Below, piece after piece: positions 32,025 to 42,585 of a DNA stretch of 64,000 nucleotides. The number at the start of each line of letters is the position of its first letter. Position 1 is the first letter of the stretch. The stretch lies in NCBI GenBank assembly GCA_963457665.1, contig OY735213.1:55134910-55198909 (forward strand), given 5' to 3'. Position numbers and translations under genes: made by a program. The stretch comes from Thysanoteuthis rhombus (lineage: Eukaryota; Mollusca; Cephalopoda; Oegopsida; Thysanoteuthidae). A model generated the notes under the pieces. It made no database searches, was not told the origin of the DNA, and saw only the letters and a list, made by a program, of their open reading frames with translations.

Positions 32025-32340
32025 CAGCAGTAAAGGCTGCACCAATGGAGCTAGAAGACTGAAAAATTAGGTATTTACTCCTTATTATGTCTACGTTTTA
32101 TTGCCCTTTAGAATTTACTCAGACAGGTTTTAAAATTACAATGTGATTTTATACTAAATTGATCCTCTGTGTCGGCTTGTTTTGTTGAATATTCATAATT
32201 TTCTGTTGATCAATGCCTAAACAAATATAGATAGAAGTAACTTATTCATTTATTACCCCATGTTCCAAAATTTTAATTGATCATCCCTCAAAACAGCGTG
32301 CTACCAAAAGACGTTGATCACATGACAGTTTTTATTGAGT
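32025..32340 (+). mobile_element. Family A MITE, left end eroded
   Basis: CACCAATGGAGCTAGAAGAC, TTTACTCCTTATTATGTCTA, ACAATGTGATTTTATACTAA, GTAACTTATTCATTTATTAC, ATTTTAATTGATCATCCCTC and ACATGACAGTTTTTATTGAG are in family order. Confidence 0.7.
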
Positions 32341-32407
32341 GACTAACCAGATCTGTACGTATTCAAAAATCAAACTTATAATGAGAAATACTATTGACCT
32401 TATAAAG

Positions 32408-32540
32408 CAAGATATCTTTGTTTACAAACCTCAGTTCAGTCTGGCGCAAGACCTTAGAGCAGGAGCACCCAATAAGAATCGAACTCAGTGGACTGGCGAA
32501 TTGACCATTGACACAAGCCAGCTAACCATTGTGTTATGAA
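32408..32540 (-). mobile_element. tRNA-derived SINE fragment (family O)
   Basis: On the minus strand, ACACAATGGTTAGCTGGCTT and GAGTTCGATTCTTATTGGG act as A- and B-box regions. They are followed by a tail that contains GCGCCAGACTGAACTG. The CAGACTAAGC-type tail module recurs at 32590, 33460 and 55440. Such SINEs are transcribed by RNA polymerase III and moved by LINE enzymes. Confidence 0.5.
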
Positions 32541-32589
32541 AAGCACACATTTCACACATACCCTCTCACATACGTATACATATAGGTAT

Positions 32590-32690
32590 TAATTAAGCCT
32601 AGTTTAGTCAGGTATAAAGAAATGTGGGGAACCGAAAGATAATCGAACTCACAACAAAGTGGTAATGATTTACCACCAGAGGTGAGCACA
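32590..32690 (-). mobile_element. tRNA-derived SINE fragment (family O)
   Basis: AAGCCTAGTTTAGTCAGGTA then GATAATCGAACTCACAAC on the + strand gives, in reverse, a B-box-like GTTCGATTATC and a CCTGACTAAACTAGGC tail. The head is incomplete. Confidence 0.4.
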
Positions 32691-32830
32691 GCTAACGAAA
32701 ACGCTAAACTGATAAACCGCTAAAAAAATTGGCATAGGCAAAGACAACCGCTAACTTCTATTAAATAAATCTACTGCTATAAACCAACAATCTAAAAAGT
32801 ACATAACCTAGCAAAAACACCGAATTAACT
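32682..32830. mobile_element. Family D inverted-repeat element, left end only
   Basis: GAGCACAGCTAACGAAAACG, TAAACTGATAAACCGCTAAA, ACAACCGCTAACTTCTATT match the left arm of the copies at 2946 and 37559. The right arm is absent. Confidence 0.65.
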
Positions 32831-32869
32831 ATGTTTAGCTGAAAATGGCACGAGATCAAAGTAAAGGAA

Positions 32870-32945
32870 ATTGAACTCAATATGCCAGTGAATTGATCTG
32901 CAATATGCGCTTAACCATTGCGCTACAGTAGGTGCTATAGTACCG
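32870..32945 (-). mobile_element. tRNA-like SINE head
   Basis: The minus strand reads TAGCGCAATGGTTAAGCGCA, then ATTGAGTTCAATTTCC, resembling tRNA A and B boxes. Tail sequence was not matched. Confidence 0.4.
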
Positions 32946-33459
32946 GATCGCCTAATTAGGATCATGTTCACTAACATTGGCAGATCGACCCGGGTGATGA
33001 GTTTTGCATGCGACAACCCTACAACAGACACTAATTTCACACACAAACACACAAGCGAGCGTACACATATTCATATAAACATTCACTCAGCTTGGCTATG
33101 TTTGGTACAGGGACACATAGGGCAACCAGTGAGCTCCAAAAACACTACATAGAAGTAATGGTCTGATAGAAGTGGGGGAAATTACTGTCTTAAGGCTGCG
33201 TGAGATCTTCTAGACCATCACGTGCGGGCTTCAATAACCTTGATGAGCCAATACTTCCTTGTGAATTAGGACAGGTGTTTTTGACTAAACATTAAGAACA
33301 CTGGATTTTGCTGTAAGCGTATCAAAAATATTTTTGAGTGCAATCTTATTGGAAGTTAATAATTTTCAATTTAGCCTTTAAACATAAAAAGGCTCTCCAC
33401 CCCTGAAGTAGTCCACGTACCCAGGTGGGCATATATCTAACCTAGCAACAGGCTTAAGC
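32946..33459. other. No recognised feature
   Basis: Unremarkable mixed sequence; no motif found. Confidence 0.45.
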
Positions 33460-33545
33460 TACTAGGCTCAGCTTAGTCTGGTACAAAGCCACAATAGTGT
33501 ACCATTTACTGGGTAGACCAGCGTTGACGGGATAACTACGGTTGG
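33460..33545 (-). mobile_element. SINE family O tail module
   Basis: GGCTCAGCTTAGTCTGGTAC and AAAGCCACAATAG on the + strand match the tail module at 55450 and 32420. Confidence 0.4.
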
Positions 33546-33749
33546 TGTCCACGCACGCACATACACACACGCAGGTGGATAAAAAGATAGATAAAATGAA
33601 AAGATGGATGATGAAAAAGGTCGAAGATCCCTGGGGAAGTTTTATCTACTTTTAGACAAGCCAGGAAATAGAGTGATGAAACGTCTCCAACAGTTTATCA
33701 CAGATCGTGGACTCAGTAAGAATACAGTGATTCCCAAGGACACACATAC

Positions 33750-33758
33750 ATACACATG

Positions 33759-33789
<31 letters not shown>

Positions 33790-33825
33790 GTATATGCGTG
33801 TGTATGTGTGCGTGTTTTTAGGTAA
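33750..33825. repeat. (CA)n/(TATG)/(TG)n compound microsatellite
   Basis: CA dinucleotides followed by a TATATG-like stretch and TG-rich sequence, directly left of a family S element. Confidence 0.85.
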
Positions 33826-33826
33826 G

Positions 33827-34272
33827 GGATATATGATCCGACAGAATGATTATAAATTACATTTTTTTATATTGAAAGTCTTATTTGGAATGATCTCCCC
33901 TTATTACATGGTGATTATATGCTAAACAGACGCCGGTGATGCACAGATCCAAATTTCAACACAAAATTTTAATTTTGCTCATTCACGGTCTATATCTGCT
34001 CTATTTGTTTCTCTCAACGCTACAGTCATGTTATTAAGAAATGTACAAACAGTTCTTTGGGCCTTTGCTTTACTGGTGGCTGTTTAGCTCAATAGTTACA
34101 GCAAAGCTACGTTGAAACGGATACCCTATCGGTTACAGGTTCGATCCTTGCTGCAGCCCTATTTTCTTTGATTATTTATTCCATTTACGTTGCCTTGGTC
34201 AAATGATACATTCACCGTCCAGTAAGGGGAAATCATTTCAAATAAGAGTTTCAATATGATGTAACGCAATTT
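33827..34272 (+). mobile_element. Palindromic tRNA-headed element (family S), copy 2
   Basis: Left arm 33827-33917: ATATGATCCGACAGAATGAT, TTGAAAGTCTTATTTGGAAT, GATCTCCCCTTATTACATGG. The tRNA-like head at about 34073-34165 has GGCTGTTTAGCTCAATAGTT and CAGGTTCGATCCTTGCTGCA. Right arm about 34180-34272: CAAATGATACATTCACCGTC, AATCATTTCAAATAAGAGTT and TCAATATGATGTAACGCAAT, the reverse complement of the left arm. The head, TTTATTCCATTTACGTT junction and arms are shared with copies at 29045 and 58736. Confidence 0.75.
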
Positions 34273-34297
34273 TTTTTTTCATTTTTAGTTTTATATT

Positions 34298-34345
34298 TAT
34301 ATTTATATTTATATTTATATATATATATTTATATATATATAATGA
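34298..34345. repeat. (ATTTAT)n microsatellite
   Basis: Repeated TTATAT and ATTTAT hexamers directly after the family S copy. Confidence 0.85.
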
Positions 34346-34605
34346 AGTCTATGGTTAAGCAGCAGCAGTTGGTCTTGGAGAGGACAAAATGTCTCAGGGT
34401 AGGAGGGAAGTGATGTGGAGTTAGATTTTGTGGGTATGTTAGGAATAGTATAAACGCTGGGGTGATGAGGTTAAGGAACTACGTAGGTTTCAACCTTACA
34501 AGACCAATATGTTGGCTATGATTTAAACAAGTGATATGACTGGCTAAGGTAGATTTTGCTATGGGTCTGGTTGACTTTGAAGTTCCCAGTATTGAATGTA
34601 TCAGG

Positions 34606-34606
<1 letters not shown>

Positions 34607-34697
<91 letters not shown>

Positions 34698-34790
34698 TGT
34701 ATATATATATATATATGTGTGTGTGTGCGTATGTGCGTGCGTGTGTGTGTGTGTGTGCGTATGTGCGTGCGTGTGTGTGTGTGTGTTGGG
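34607..34790. repeat. (TA)n(TG)n compound microsatellite
   Basis: A TA array followed by GT, TA and two near-identical GTGTGCGTATGTGCGTGCGT blocks. Open frames give only IY, CV and TH repeats. Confidence 0.97.
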
Positions 34791-35054
34791 AAAAAAGCTC
34801 AAAATAAATGGGGAATTTATAAAGATGATGGACTCTTCCAAAGTGTAAAAATTAAATTCAAGATTTTGGAATAGGGAAAAATCCACCTCCGCTTACTGAG
34901 TGCACTAATTAGTTCACACTGACGTCTCTCAGCAAGATTCACCAGATCGTTAGGGTTATTGGGTACAAGATAGAGGTTTCTTACGCTTGCTTTAGTGAGG
35001 CAGGGGACAATAGTGGCTGGGCTTCACTCCTTGAGGCCCGGCCTTTCATGCGTT
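34791..35054. other. No recognised feature
   Basis: No gene or repeat recognised. Confidence 0.4.
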
Positions 35055-35408
35055 CTAGACCAGTTTCGAAAATTTGAGAACTCAAGGATCCCGCCTATAA
35101 CAGAAATATTCTGGCAGACCCCCATTTTAAACATTTGGTTGTAAAACTAATAAAAGAACTACAATAAGAAGCAAATTTTGACCTTTAAAAATCATATTAA
35201 TTTGAAAAGGATTACTTTTACTTGGTTTATGATATATAGTACAGATCAGCGTACAACAATTATGTTTTTGATAGCTATGCAGTGGATGTTATTTCTCTTA
35301 TACAAGATTCGCAATCTCAGGTTCAGAGGGAACACTGTTGCGAACCCCCGAGCATTATTTGACGGAACCCCAGGGGTCTACGGTCCTCAGTTTCGAAACC
35401 ACTGCTCT
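35055..35408. mobile_element. Family E (hAT-like) non-autonomous element, copy 2
   Basis: The left end, CCAGTTTCGAAAATTTGAGA, and right end, CCTCAGTTTCGAAACCACTG, are approximate inverted repeats. The left flank, GTTCTAGA, fits the nTCTAGAn target of some hAT elements. The interior aligns with 14250-14587: ATATTCTGGCAGACCCCCAT, TATGCAGTGGATGTTATTTC and ATTATTTGACGGAACCCCAG. It is non-coding. Confidence 0.65.
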
Positions 35409-36149
35409 TAACAAAACTTAAAATTTATATGCAGGCTGTATTTTTACAGACTTTTCTTACTGTTTAGAGTGCACCCCAAAGACCTCTGCGTCCTTGGTGA
35501 CGGCTTTGATTCGTCCAATGGACAAGATAAGCGTGCTGACATTTTCCCAAAGACAAGAAGGTATTTGTCCGTCTCCAAAAGAGAGTGGAATGTGAAACAT
35601 GATCAAGTTCAAATTGAAGACCCTTACGTGTACGGCTTGTTGATTCCAGAGATTGTCCAGTTCCTTCGGCACTTCTGTTTCTGTGATGTCTCAGGCATCG
35701 GGGAATGTCCTTGACCCAATCCATCTAAGCGCAATTGGGAGGTGCAACGTGGGGGTACAGCGGAACTAGACATAATTATCCTTTGGAGATAATAAGGTAA
35801 TCATGTGCCTGGTAAGAACGACGAGGATGTGTCAGGTTGATACATTGATTGGCCCTTTGATGGGGTTAACAACCTTTTAGTAAATACGACAATAGGACAG
35901 TTATCGGAGAATGATTTGTCTAAGTGTCAAATGCTAATTCAGCCATTCTTTTTTCCATTAAATGACGAGTTATTGCTTGGTGATATCAGACAATAGAAAA
36001 AAAGGATTCACGTTTTTTTTTCCAAAGTGTACGAAGTGAACTTAAGTAGCCGTGGAAGGAATTCGAACCTGCAGACTCTCTGTTTCTGTGCTGATAAGCG
36101 TTACGTCGATTCCCACCGTCTAACAGACGTTGGGAACGAGTAAAAGATA
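35409..36149. other. No gene recognised
   Basis: Overlapping open frames at 35457-35724 (70-86 codons on both strands) show no family resemblance. GGAATTCGAACCTGCAGACT near 36058 could be part of a tRNA-derived repeat. Confidence 0.4.
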
Positions 36150-36430
36150 TTCAAAATAAGCAGAGTTTTTAGATGCGTCCAAAAGACTCTACAAGACGTT
36201 GTCGGTCGGACGGTCGGTTGGTCGGTCTGTCGGTGGGTCCCAGTTATGTTAAACAACAGAGATAGGAAGGAATGTGTAATATCATTAAAAGGTATGATGT
36301 CATTAAAAGGCATGGCGTCATTGAATTGCGTAACATATATTCCGACCAATTTTTTTACCAGTGGCTAATCATGTCATGATAGAATGTCCAAGATCTGCAT
36401 AAAAGCCTACTTGCTCTTCGTTGGGTTTCC
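36150..36430 (+). repeat. Interspersed repeat family C, copy 2
   Basis: GGACGGTCGGTTGGTCGGTC, CAGTTATGTTAAACAACAGA, GATGTCATTAAAAGGCATGG, TAATCATGTCATGATAGAAT and GTCCAAGATCTGCATAAAAG parallel the copies at 17430 and 45230. Confidence 0.6.
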
Positions 36431-37558
36431 TTCAACAATTTGTAACGGTTTACTAACTAGTAATGAAACGAAATATTTCTCTTCATCGAAATATTTTTAA
36501 GTGAGTTTGATTCTCACTGTGTATACCACATTTGTGATTTCGAGTGAGTCATGGCTAATCTTGGTATGTATCTATCGGGGTGCCATAGTGAGCAAGTTAG
36601 TCTCCTAAATCATTCCAGGCCACTGAAGGGGATCCACATTTTCTAGTGCAGGGATGAGTGTATTTATATCGCAGATAGTCGACTATGAGTCCGATCCTTG
36701 GTAGGTATTCTAAGAATAATTTAGGTGTATGCTAACTTTTGTCCTATTAAATCCATTATTAGCTTTCTAACTAGCTAACATGATTTTTATTCACTAGAAT
36801 CAGTAAACTTATTGAATGTAATGTATATTTTTACCATTTAAGGCAAAAACAAGCCTTGCAAGAACTGCCAAATTCACCAAAATGACACTGGACAATCTAA
36901 GTCCAAAGCCTATTCCTGAACTGATTGAGCAGAAAACAGCTAAAAATGGATTTGTTTATTCAAATGTTTATAGTGACTTCAATGTTTACAGTGTCTATAT
37001 TTGTGGATAGATAGTTGTGAAAATAGGCAGTATAGCAAGGAAGACTTTTTAATATGATACAGTCATGTGTGCTAAAAATAATGTTGCACACACGTGGTTG
37101 TTGGTTAATAATATAATCTTTTTTTAAATAGGTGCGTTCAATAGAGACAACGTGTGGTGTGTTTGTTAGTAATACATTTAAATGCAATTTGTTATAGACA
37201 CGGTCATACAAACATCACAAACTCAGAACATGTTTTTCTTTTATGCAGCTTATTTATGAAGAAATTCACTGGTGTGCACGAATCTCATAAACACACATAA
37301 GCAAAAAGTTGACAAATCCGTTCTGTCCTTCATACAAGATAGTTTGATCGGCGATCTTTAGTATCAAAGCCAACGGAGAAAGTTGAGAAAATACTCAACA
37401 GTCATTGAATGTCCGACCATTCTGCAGGTGAAATTTCGTCTGGGTCGCTTGACGAAAATCCACCTGGTTCAAAGTCAAACAAGTCACCTGTGTGCACCGA
37501 AAAAACAGATGAATCACTCTGCTTATGATATCCAAGCCCTACAATCGTATCATATGTA
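36431..37558. other. No gene recognised
   Basis: AT-rich. A possible B-box-like GTTTGATTCTCACT lies near 36506. Open frames are short and featureless. Confidence 0.45.
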
Positions 37559-37993
37559 GTGGGCACAGCTAACGAAAACTCCGAAGCGGTAAACCGCTAA
37601 AAAAATTAGTAGAAGCAAATACAACCGCTAAGTTTTATAATATGAATTTAGCTTTGGTTCAGTTTTCCGCTTTAAAAACAGACCAAGAGATATGTTCTAG
37701 CTTAGACTTGGAGCTTTTCAAAAACGTAAAGCATGTTAGATGGTGATGATCAAGGTGTACATGAATAATTGATCGATAAATTGAAATTAAACATCAGTTT
37801 ACATTCAACAGTTTATATATTACGTATATATACATATTAAAATGTTAGCGCTCTGTGTCAGTGTTTAAGGGTTTTAGAGTGAAAAACAGAATGAGGCAAA
37901 ATTCATAAAATGAAAGTTAACGGTTAGCGGTTATCCTTGCTTCCGCTTAATTTTTAGCGGTTTATCAGTTTAGCGTTTACGTTAGCTGTTCCT
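37559..37993. mobile_element. Family D inverted-repeat element, best copy
   Basis: The left arm is GTGGGCACAGCTAACGAAAA, GCGGTAAACCGCTAAAAAAA, AATACAACCGCTAAG. The right arm is TTAACGGTTAGCGGTTATCC, CTTCCGCTTAATTTTTAGCG, TTTATCAGTTTAGCGTTTAC, GTTAGCTGTTCC. Each arm is about 75-80 bp. The interior of about 270 bp is AT-rich and non-coding. The type resembles hAT MITEs in general layout, but no autonomous partner is in the window. Confidence 0.8.
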
Positions 37994-38906
37994 TCTACTT
38001 TCTATCGGTCATTAATCCGTCGATCAAATCGTTGTCAGTTGAGTGCCAAGCTGCCATTATTGCTGGAAAATAGTTGTTGGAAAAACTTTGGAAAAAATCG
38101 ATCAAAACTCAGCAACATGTGCTCGATACAGGCCGGAAATGAACAATAAAGGAAATGAATAGAGTTATGTCCCTTACATCAGAGACCACTCTCTCCCTTA
38201 ACAACGAGTTTGAACAAAGCACTTCGATTCGTGCGATATTGCTCGGTCCAGGGTAATAGGAGTTTTAATATATTTGGAGAGGAGAGTTGTTGTCGTTGGA
38301 TTGGGTTTTAAGAAAAATGTGGTTGCAAATCTTTGTCCTGTGTAAGTTATCTTGTGACAACTTGTTCCAGGTAGCGTGAAGAGATAAGCTTGAAGGAAGT
38401 CCAGGCTCTTGTTGTAAAGAAGAAATACTTCTTCGCAACATTCCTCTGAACAAAGAAGTTGAAGAAGATATAAGGGTAATTTTTTGGTACGACTACATTA
38501 AAACATTCTTGTCACATTTTGCAAGGGAGATAACTTCTCAGCAAACACTCTTATTAGCTGATGCTGTCCCGGGGACAAATGAATAGAGGAAACTCTTGAC
38601 ATTTGGAACTGTATTTTTTCAAATTCAACTACAGAAGATATAATTTCGGGTTAGCTTTTGGGGTTTAAGGTAAGTGTTTCTTTTTAAGATGTTAATTGCA
38701 ACCTGGATCCTCGCACTAACCGTTACAGGATCTTTGCCAAATATAGCAAAATATTTTTAATGTATCTATTCCAACCAATTACCGATATAGGATTTGGGTG
38801 TGAAGAGGATTATTATAAATTTTTCTTAATTCTTTAGTTGTCTTTCAATTCGGGCCATCAATGTATGGCAGTGACTGAAAAAATCACGGTCTCATCGAGA
38901 GCTCAT
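37994..38906. other. No gene recognised
   Basis: No motif or repeat identified apart from scattered homopolymers. Confidence 0.45.
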
Positions 38907-39221
38907 TAGAAATCGTCGACCAAAACTGTCAAAATGGGTTTCTTCAGCTTTCAAGCTAGTCTAGCTCTAAGTAGTATCAAGAGTATAGGTCATACCAAAG
39001 GAGCTAGAGGCTTGAAATCGTTGACATTAACTCCTCATTATGTCTACAAAAACCTCATTTTTTATCCCATTATTTCAATTCAGACTTTTTTAGCGATTAC
39101 TGCACAACAAAGGGTGGGAGAGGTAACTGATTCATTGATCACCTCTTTTTCCATTTCTTTAATTGATTACACCTAACACGGCATGTGGTCAAAAAACCTT
39201 GGTCACATGACGGTTTCTAAA
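38907..39221 (+). mobile_element. Family A MITE copy, shortened interior
   Basis: Starts TAGAAATCGTCGACCAAAAC and ends ACATGACGGTTTCTAA. The inverted ends are visible. The interior has GGAGCTAGAGGCTTGAAATC, TTAACTCCTCATTATGTCTA, ACTGATTCATTGATCACCTC and AACACGGCATGTGGTC. At about 315 bp it lacks the AATTTACAATG segment found in longer copies. Confidence 0.78.
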
Positions 39222-40319
39222 GAGTAACTGACTAGACGTTCTCTAGTTTTTCATCCACATTGTTTACTCACTGTCGTAGACTGATGGCACAAATTGATAT
39301 AAAAAAAACAACTAAAAAATTAAGATGAAAGTAAATTGTAATCAAAAATGAATAATAATGATTTATGATACTTCACCAAGAATGATAAATAAAATCATCT
39401 CAAAGAGGATGTTTTATATCAGCGAACACAGTGATGGAGATTACTTTAGATTTTAGACTGAAGCAAGATACCCGTTTCATCTGATAACCATAAAGAATAA
39501 TTTTGCTTGAACTGGGATCCTATCCGTCCACAGGCACAACTGAGGATAGAAGAGTTGATCTGATAAGCTTGAGTGTCTCGAATTTATTGGAGTAATTACA
39601 GCACTGGTTTCGATAATTGGTACCCTCAAACCTTTCGTATAACCTGTACAATATCTTCAGAGATAAATAGAAAACCAACAAGTTTTTATCATCAGAATAT
39701 TTCAAGAGGATGGCCAAAGTAATTTGATAAAAAAACATTTTTTTCAATCTAAATATAGTGATGTAAAAGAAGAAATCGGAAAATATGAAATATTGACACA
39801 CTTCCTTTATACTAGGTTGAGGGCCCTCTTTTGCAACAATGGCTTCCTATTATGTCTCTTGCATTTATCGGCCCTTGAATGTTTGCAATATTTTTGCTGT
39901 GTCTGGTATGCCTTGAGATTATGACTCTTGATTACCGCTCGCTCTAAAGATTTCCAATGGTTTAAAGATTAGGACTCCTTTTTATTCAGTCTAAAATAGT
40001 TCATTTCTCTCCCTTCCAACCATTCTTGCGTACTTTTGGATGCGCTTTAGTATTTTTACTACTAGAGCACCCTCGATCTTCGGTACAAACCCAGTTTTCA
40101 TTCACTGGGAAGCACATTTTGCATCAAAATCTTTCGATAATCCTTTGATTTCATGATTCCTTTGATATGACCAGAGCCTCGAGTATCAGAGTCAGCCAAA
40201 CAGCCCTATATCATAATGGAATCCACCATGCTTAACTTTGTGTCGGGTATTCTATTCTCTACACGCCCCATTTCGTCTTCAAAAACAATCTACCCCTGAA
40301 AATGCTTCTCTTTGATCTT
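39222..40319. other. No gene recognised
   Basis: A minus-strand frame at 39520-39801 has no known motif. The rest is AT-rich. Confidence 0.4.
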
Positions 40320-40750
40320 AGTGAGGTCCCGATGGTCACCTATGGAGCTGAAAAGTAGAACTTAACCATGAGATAGACCTGATAATTGAGAAGCATGCAA
40401 CGCATGCATTAGAGAATCATACTCAACCTCACATGGAGAGATCACAAGACAGCACACTATATCAGGAAGAAAATGGGAGTCCGAGACATCATAGAATCCA
40501 CTATAAAAACTTAAATGGCAATGGACAGGCCATGTTGTAAGAATGACAGACAACCGATTGGCATCACAACACATAACATGGATCCCCATAGACTACATGT
40601 GAAATCGAAACTGACAGAATACAAGATGGAGAGAACTAGACAAATTTAGAAAATACTGGCTTTGCGACGCCCATGATAGAGAAATGTGGCGGATCCTGGG
40701 GAAGGTCTATGTCCAACGACGGACGTTAAAAGACTGATGATGATGAAAAA
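40320..40750 (+). pseudogene. RTE-like LINE C-terminal fragment
   Basis: PMVTYGAEK opens the piece (usually YG-E-W), followed by LRSMQRMH, RIILNLTWRDHKTAHYIRKK, MGVRDIIEST, frame-shifted WQWTGHVVRMTDNRL, NTRWRELDKFRKYWLCDAHD and REMWRILGKV. It ends in KRLMMMKK-like ACTGATGATGATG. Stops and frameshifts are present and the tail is short. Confidence 0.8.
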
Positions 40751-40939
40751 GAACCTTTCGCTGAAGTCAAGACAAACCGTTACCGTGTAACACTAAAGTG
40801 ATCAATTGGCTCGTTTGAATAATGCACTGGATTCGTGATTCTTGGTGATTTAGTTGAGGTGAGGTCAACGGCAAGACATGGATTATTTTGTTCGTGAGCA
40901 AAGAACAACACAACAGTCAGCAGCGTTGTTGTTACAGGT

Positions 40940-41110
40940 AATGCTTGTGCAGTATTCTGTTCAAGAGATACCTCCATCCAAGCCACACAGCTTAGAGTGT
41001 ATTCACTTAGCTGCTGAATGCATAGAAGAGTTTTACTTTCTCTCAAACTGGGATCGAACCCGTGACCATCTGTGTGTGAGACAGACGTGCTAACCATTAT
41101 ACCATCAGAG
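40940..41110 (-). mobile_element. tRNA-Val-like SINE head
   Basis: The minus strand reads GATGGTATAATGGTTAGCAC, CTGTCTCACACACAG with a CAC anticodon position, and CACGGGTTCGATCCCAG, so most of a tRNA-like fold is present. The acceptor stem pairs poorly and the T stem has a mismatch, which argues against a functional tRNA gene. The downstream tail is unlike family O. Confidence 0.5.
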
Positions 41111-41499
41111 CGGAAACTACTAGGTGCACCATGCAAGCGGACACTTTCAATTGTTTTGCTCTGTGTAATTCTCCTTGCTTGGTCAGCCGTCCCAACAAGT
41201 CCAAGACACCAGAAAATGTGGTGCAAAGTCATAGGGAGCCAGGGAAAATATATTGACAACTGAATTACTGAATTATGCGATTATAAATGTACATAAGTGA
41301 ATGATCTTGTCAAAAAATACTGGAAACCTTTGCATCGGCCTAATAATACTGAATTCAATTGAATCATACAGCTCAAATCGCGGTTAATTATTGGTTCAAA
41401 TCCCACCAGTGTCAGCTACTGATTATTTCAGCTTTTTAGATTCTGTTGGTTTTGTTTTTTTTTACAAATTTGTCGGAAGATGAAAGACAGATTAATCAC
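41111..41499. other. No gene; B-box-like scrap
   Basis: ATTGGTTCAAATCCCACCAG at about 41391 resembles a tRNA B box. No other feature was seen. Confidence 0.35.
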
Positions 41500-41943
41500 T
41501 CAGTGGAAACCGTCTCGTGAACAACGTTTTTCTTTTTTTGCAGCATGCTATATTGGTGGTGATGATCGATCAAGAAAATGGAAAAGGGGGTGATCAATGG
41601 AAAACTTACTCCCCTCCCTCGCCTATTGTTGGATCAATAAAAAAAATACAAATTGAAAAAAAAGCATGGATACAGCCTGGCACAATCTAGTGACCAATTT
41701 AGCATACACTTACATTGTGAATTGAACCCTATAACCCAACCCCAGTGAAAACCTATTTCGGAGGGGGATTTTTTAAAAGTTTTTTAAATAGACATAATAA
41801 ATAGGATTTGTTTTAATTCTCAGCCCACAAATACCATTGGTTTGGCCTGTTCGCATGATACCTACATACATAGCCAGTCAGCCAGCTGGACCAATTTAAA
41901 AACTAAAGAAACCCCTGCTGGCACTTTTGGTTGACGGTTTCTA
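41500..41943 (-). mobile_element. Family A MITE, longest copy
   Basis: Begins GGAAACCGTCTCGTGAACAA and ends CACTTTTGGTTGACGGTTTC, giving clear inverted GAAACCGTC ends. Inside are AAGGGGGTGATCAATGG, TACACTTACATTGTGAATTG, CATACATAGCCAGTCAGCCA. About 444 bp and non-coding. This copy best defines the family's length. Confidence 0.85.
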
Positions 41944-42179
41944 ATATACTAAGTAGAGGAATCTGCTTTATTCAATGCGCTACTTTATGTCTCAAGGGAG
42001 ATAGCTATTAGATAATAATAGAGTAGTCTCCCTCATTTATCCATTTAATTATTCATTTTTGCTTATGTGTATGAAACATTCTTATTCCATGTAAACAAAA
42101 GAATGCAGAGCATAATTTTGTTTGTTATTGGTAAAAGGGGATCTGCGCCAATTACAGTTTCTACCAAGAAAGTTACCTT

Positions 42180-42380
42180 GTAGGTTGTCAGATTGAGTTG
42201 AAATTTGGCACTGGACACTTCTGGACCAAGGCACAACTTTAGTATACATGAGAAGTGTCCTGGCTATGACTTCAGTCGTTCCTGCTTATAAAATTGATCC
42301 CCTGTCATACCTTACAGATTTTAGGATTGAGCTGAAATTAGGTACAGGACACGTTTAGACCAATAGAATCGCCCGATTCA
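42180..42380. repeat. Two-copy degenerate direct repeat
   Basis: CAGATTGAGTTGAAATTTGG, CACTGGACACTTCTGGACCA at about 42190 recurs in altered form near 42318 as AGGATTGAGCTGAAATTAGG, TACAGGACACGTTTAGACCA. The spacing is about 128 bp. It is non-coding. Confidence 0.6.
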
Positions 42381-42585
42381 AATGTTCTTGCGTAGAAAAC
42401 TAAACCCTACATAATAGTCTAAACTGGCTCCTTTTGTGCTAAAATATCTTGATGTATAAAGATGATTGAAAAAAATATTACATTTAAGATTTATTGTAGG
42501 TGCAAGAAACTGGCTTGCCTACTGACTCCGCTAGCAGTGATACTACCACATTAAGGTGGATCCGAAGTTGTGGCTGCTTAGTATT

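Noticed and set aside
34479-34886. Frames with IYIY, CVCV or THTH repeats
   Set aside because: Dinucleotide microsatellite artefacts; the same applies at 5063-5344, 48252-48675 and 61323-61574.
41034-41110. tRNA-Val gene on the minus strand
   Set aside because: The A box, B box and a CAC anticodon position are visible, but the acceptor stem pairs badly and the T stem has a mismatch. A SINE head or tRNA pseudogene is more likely.
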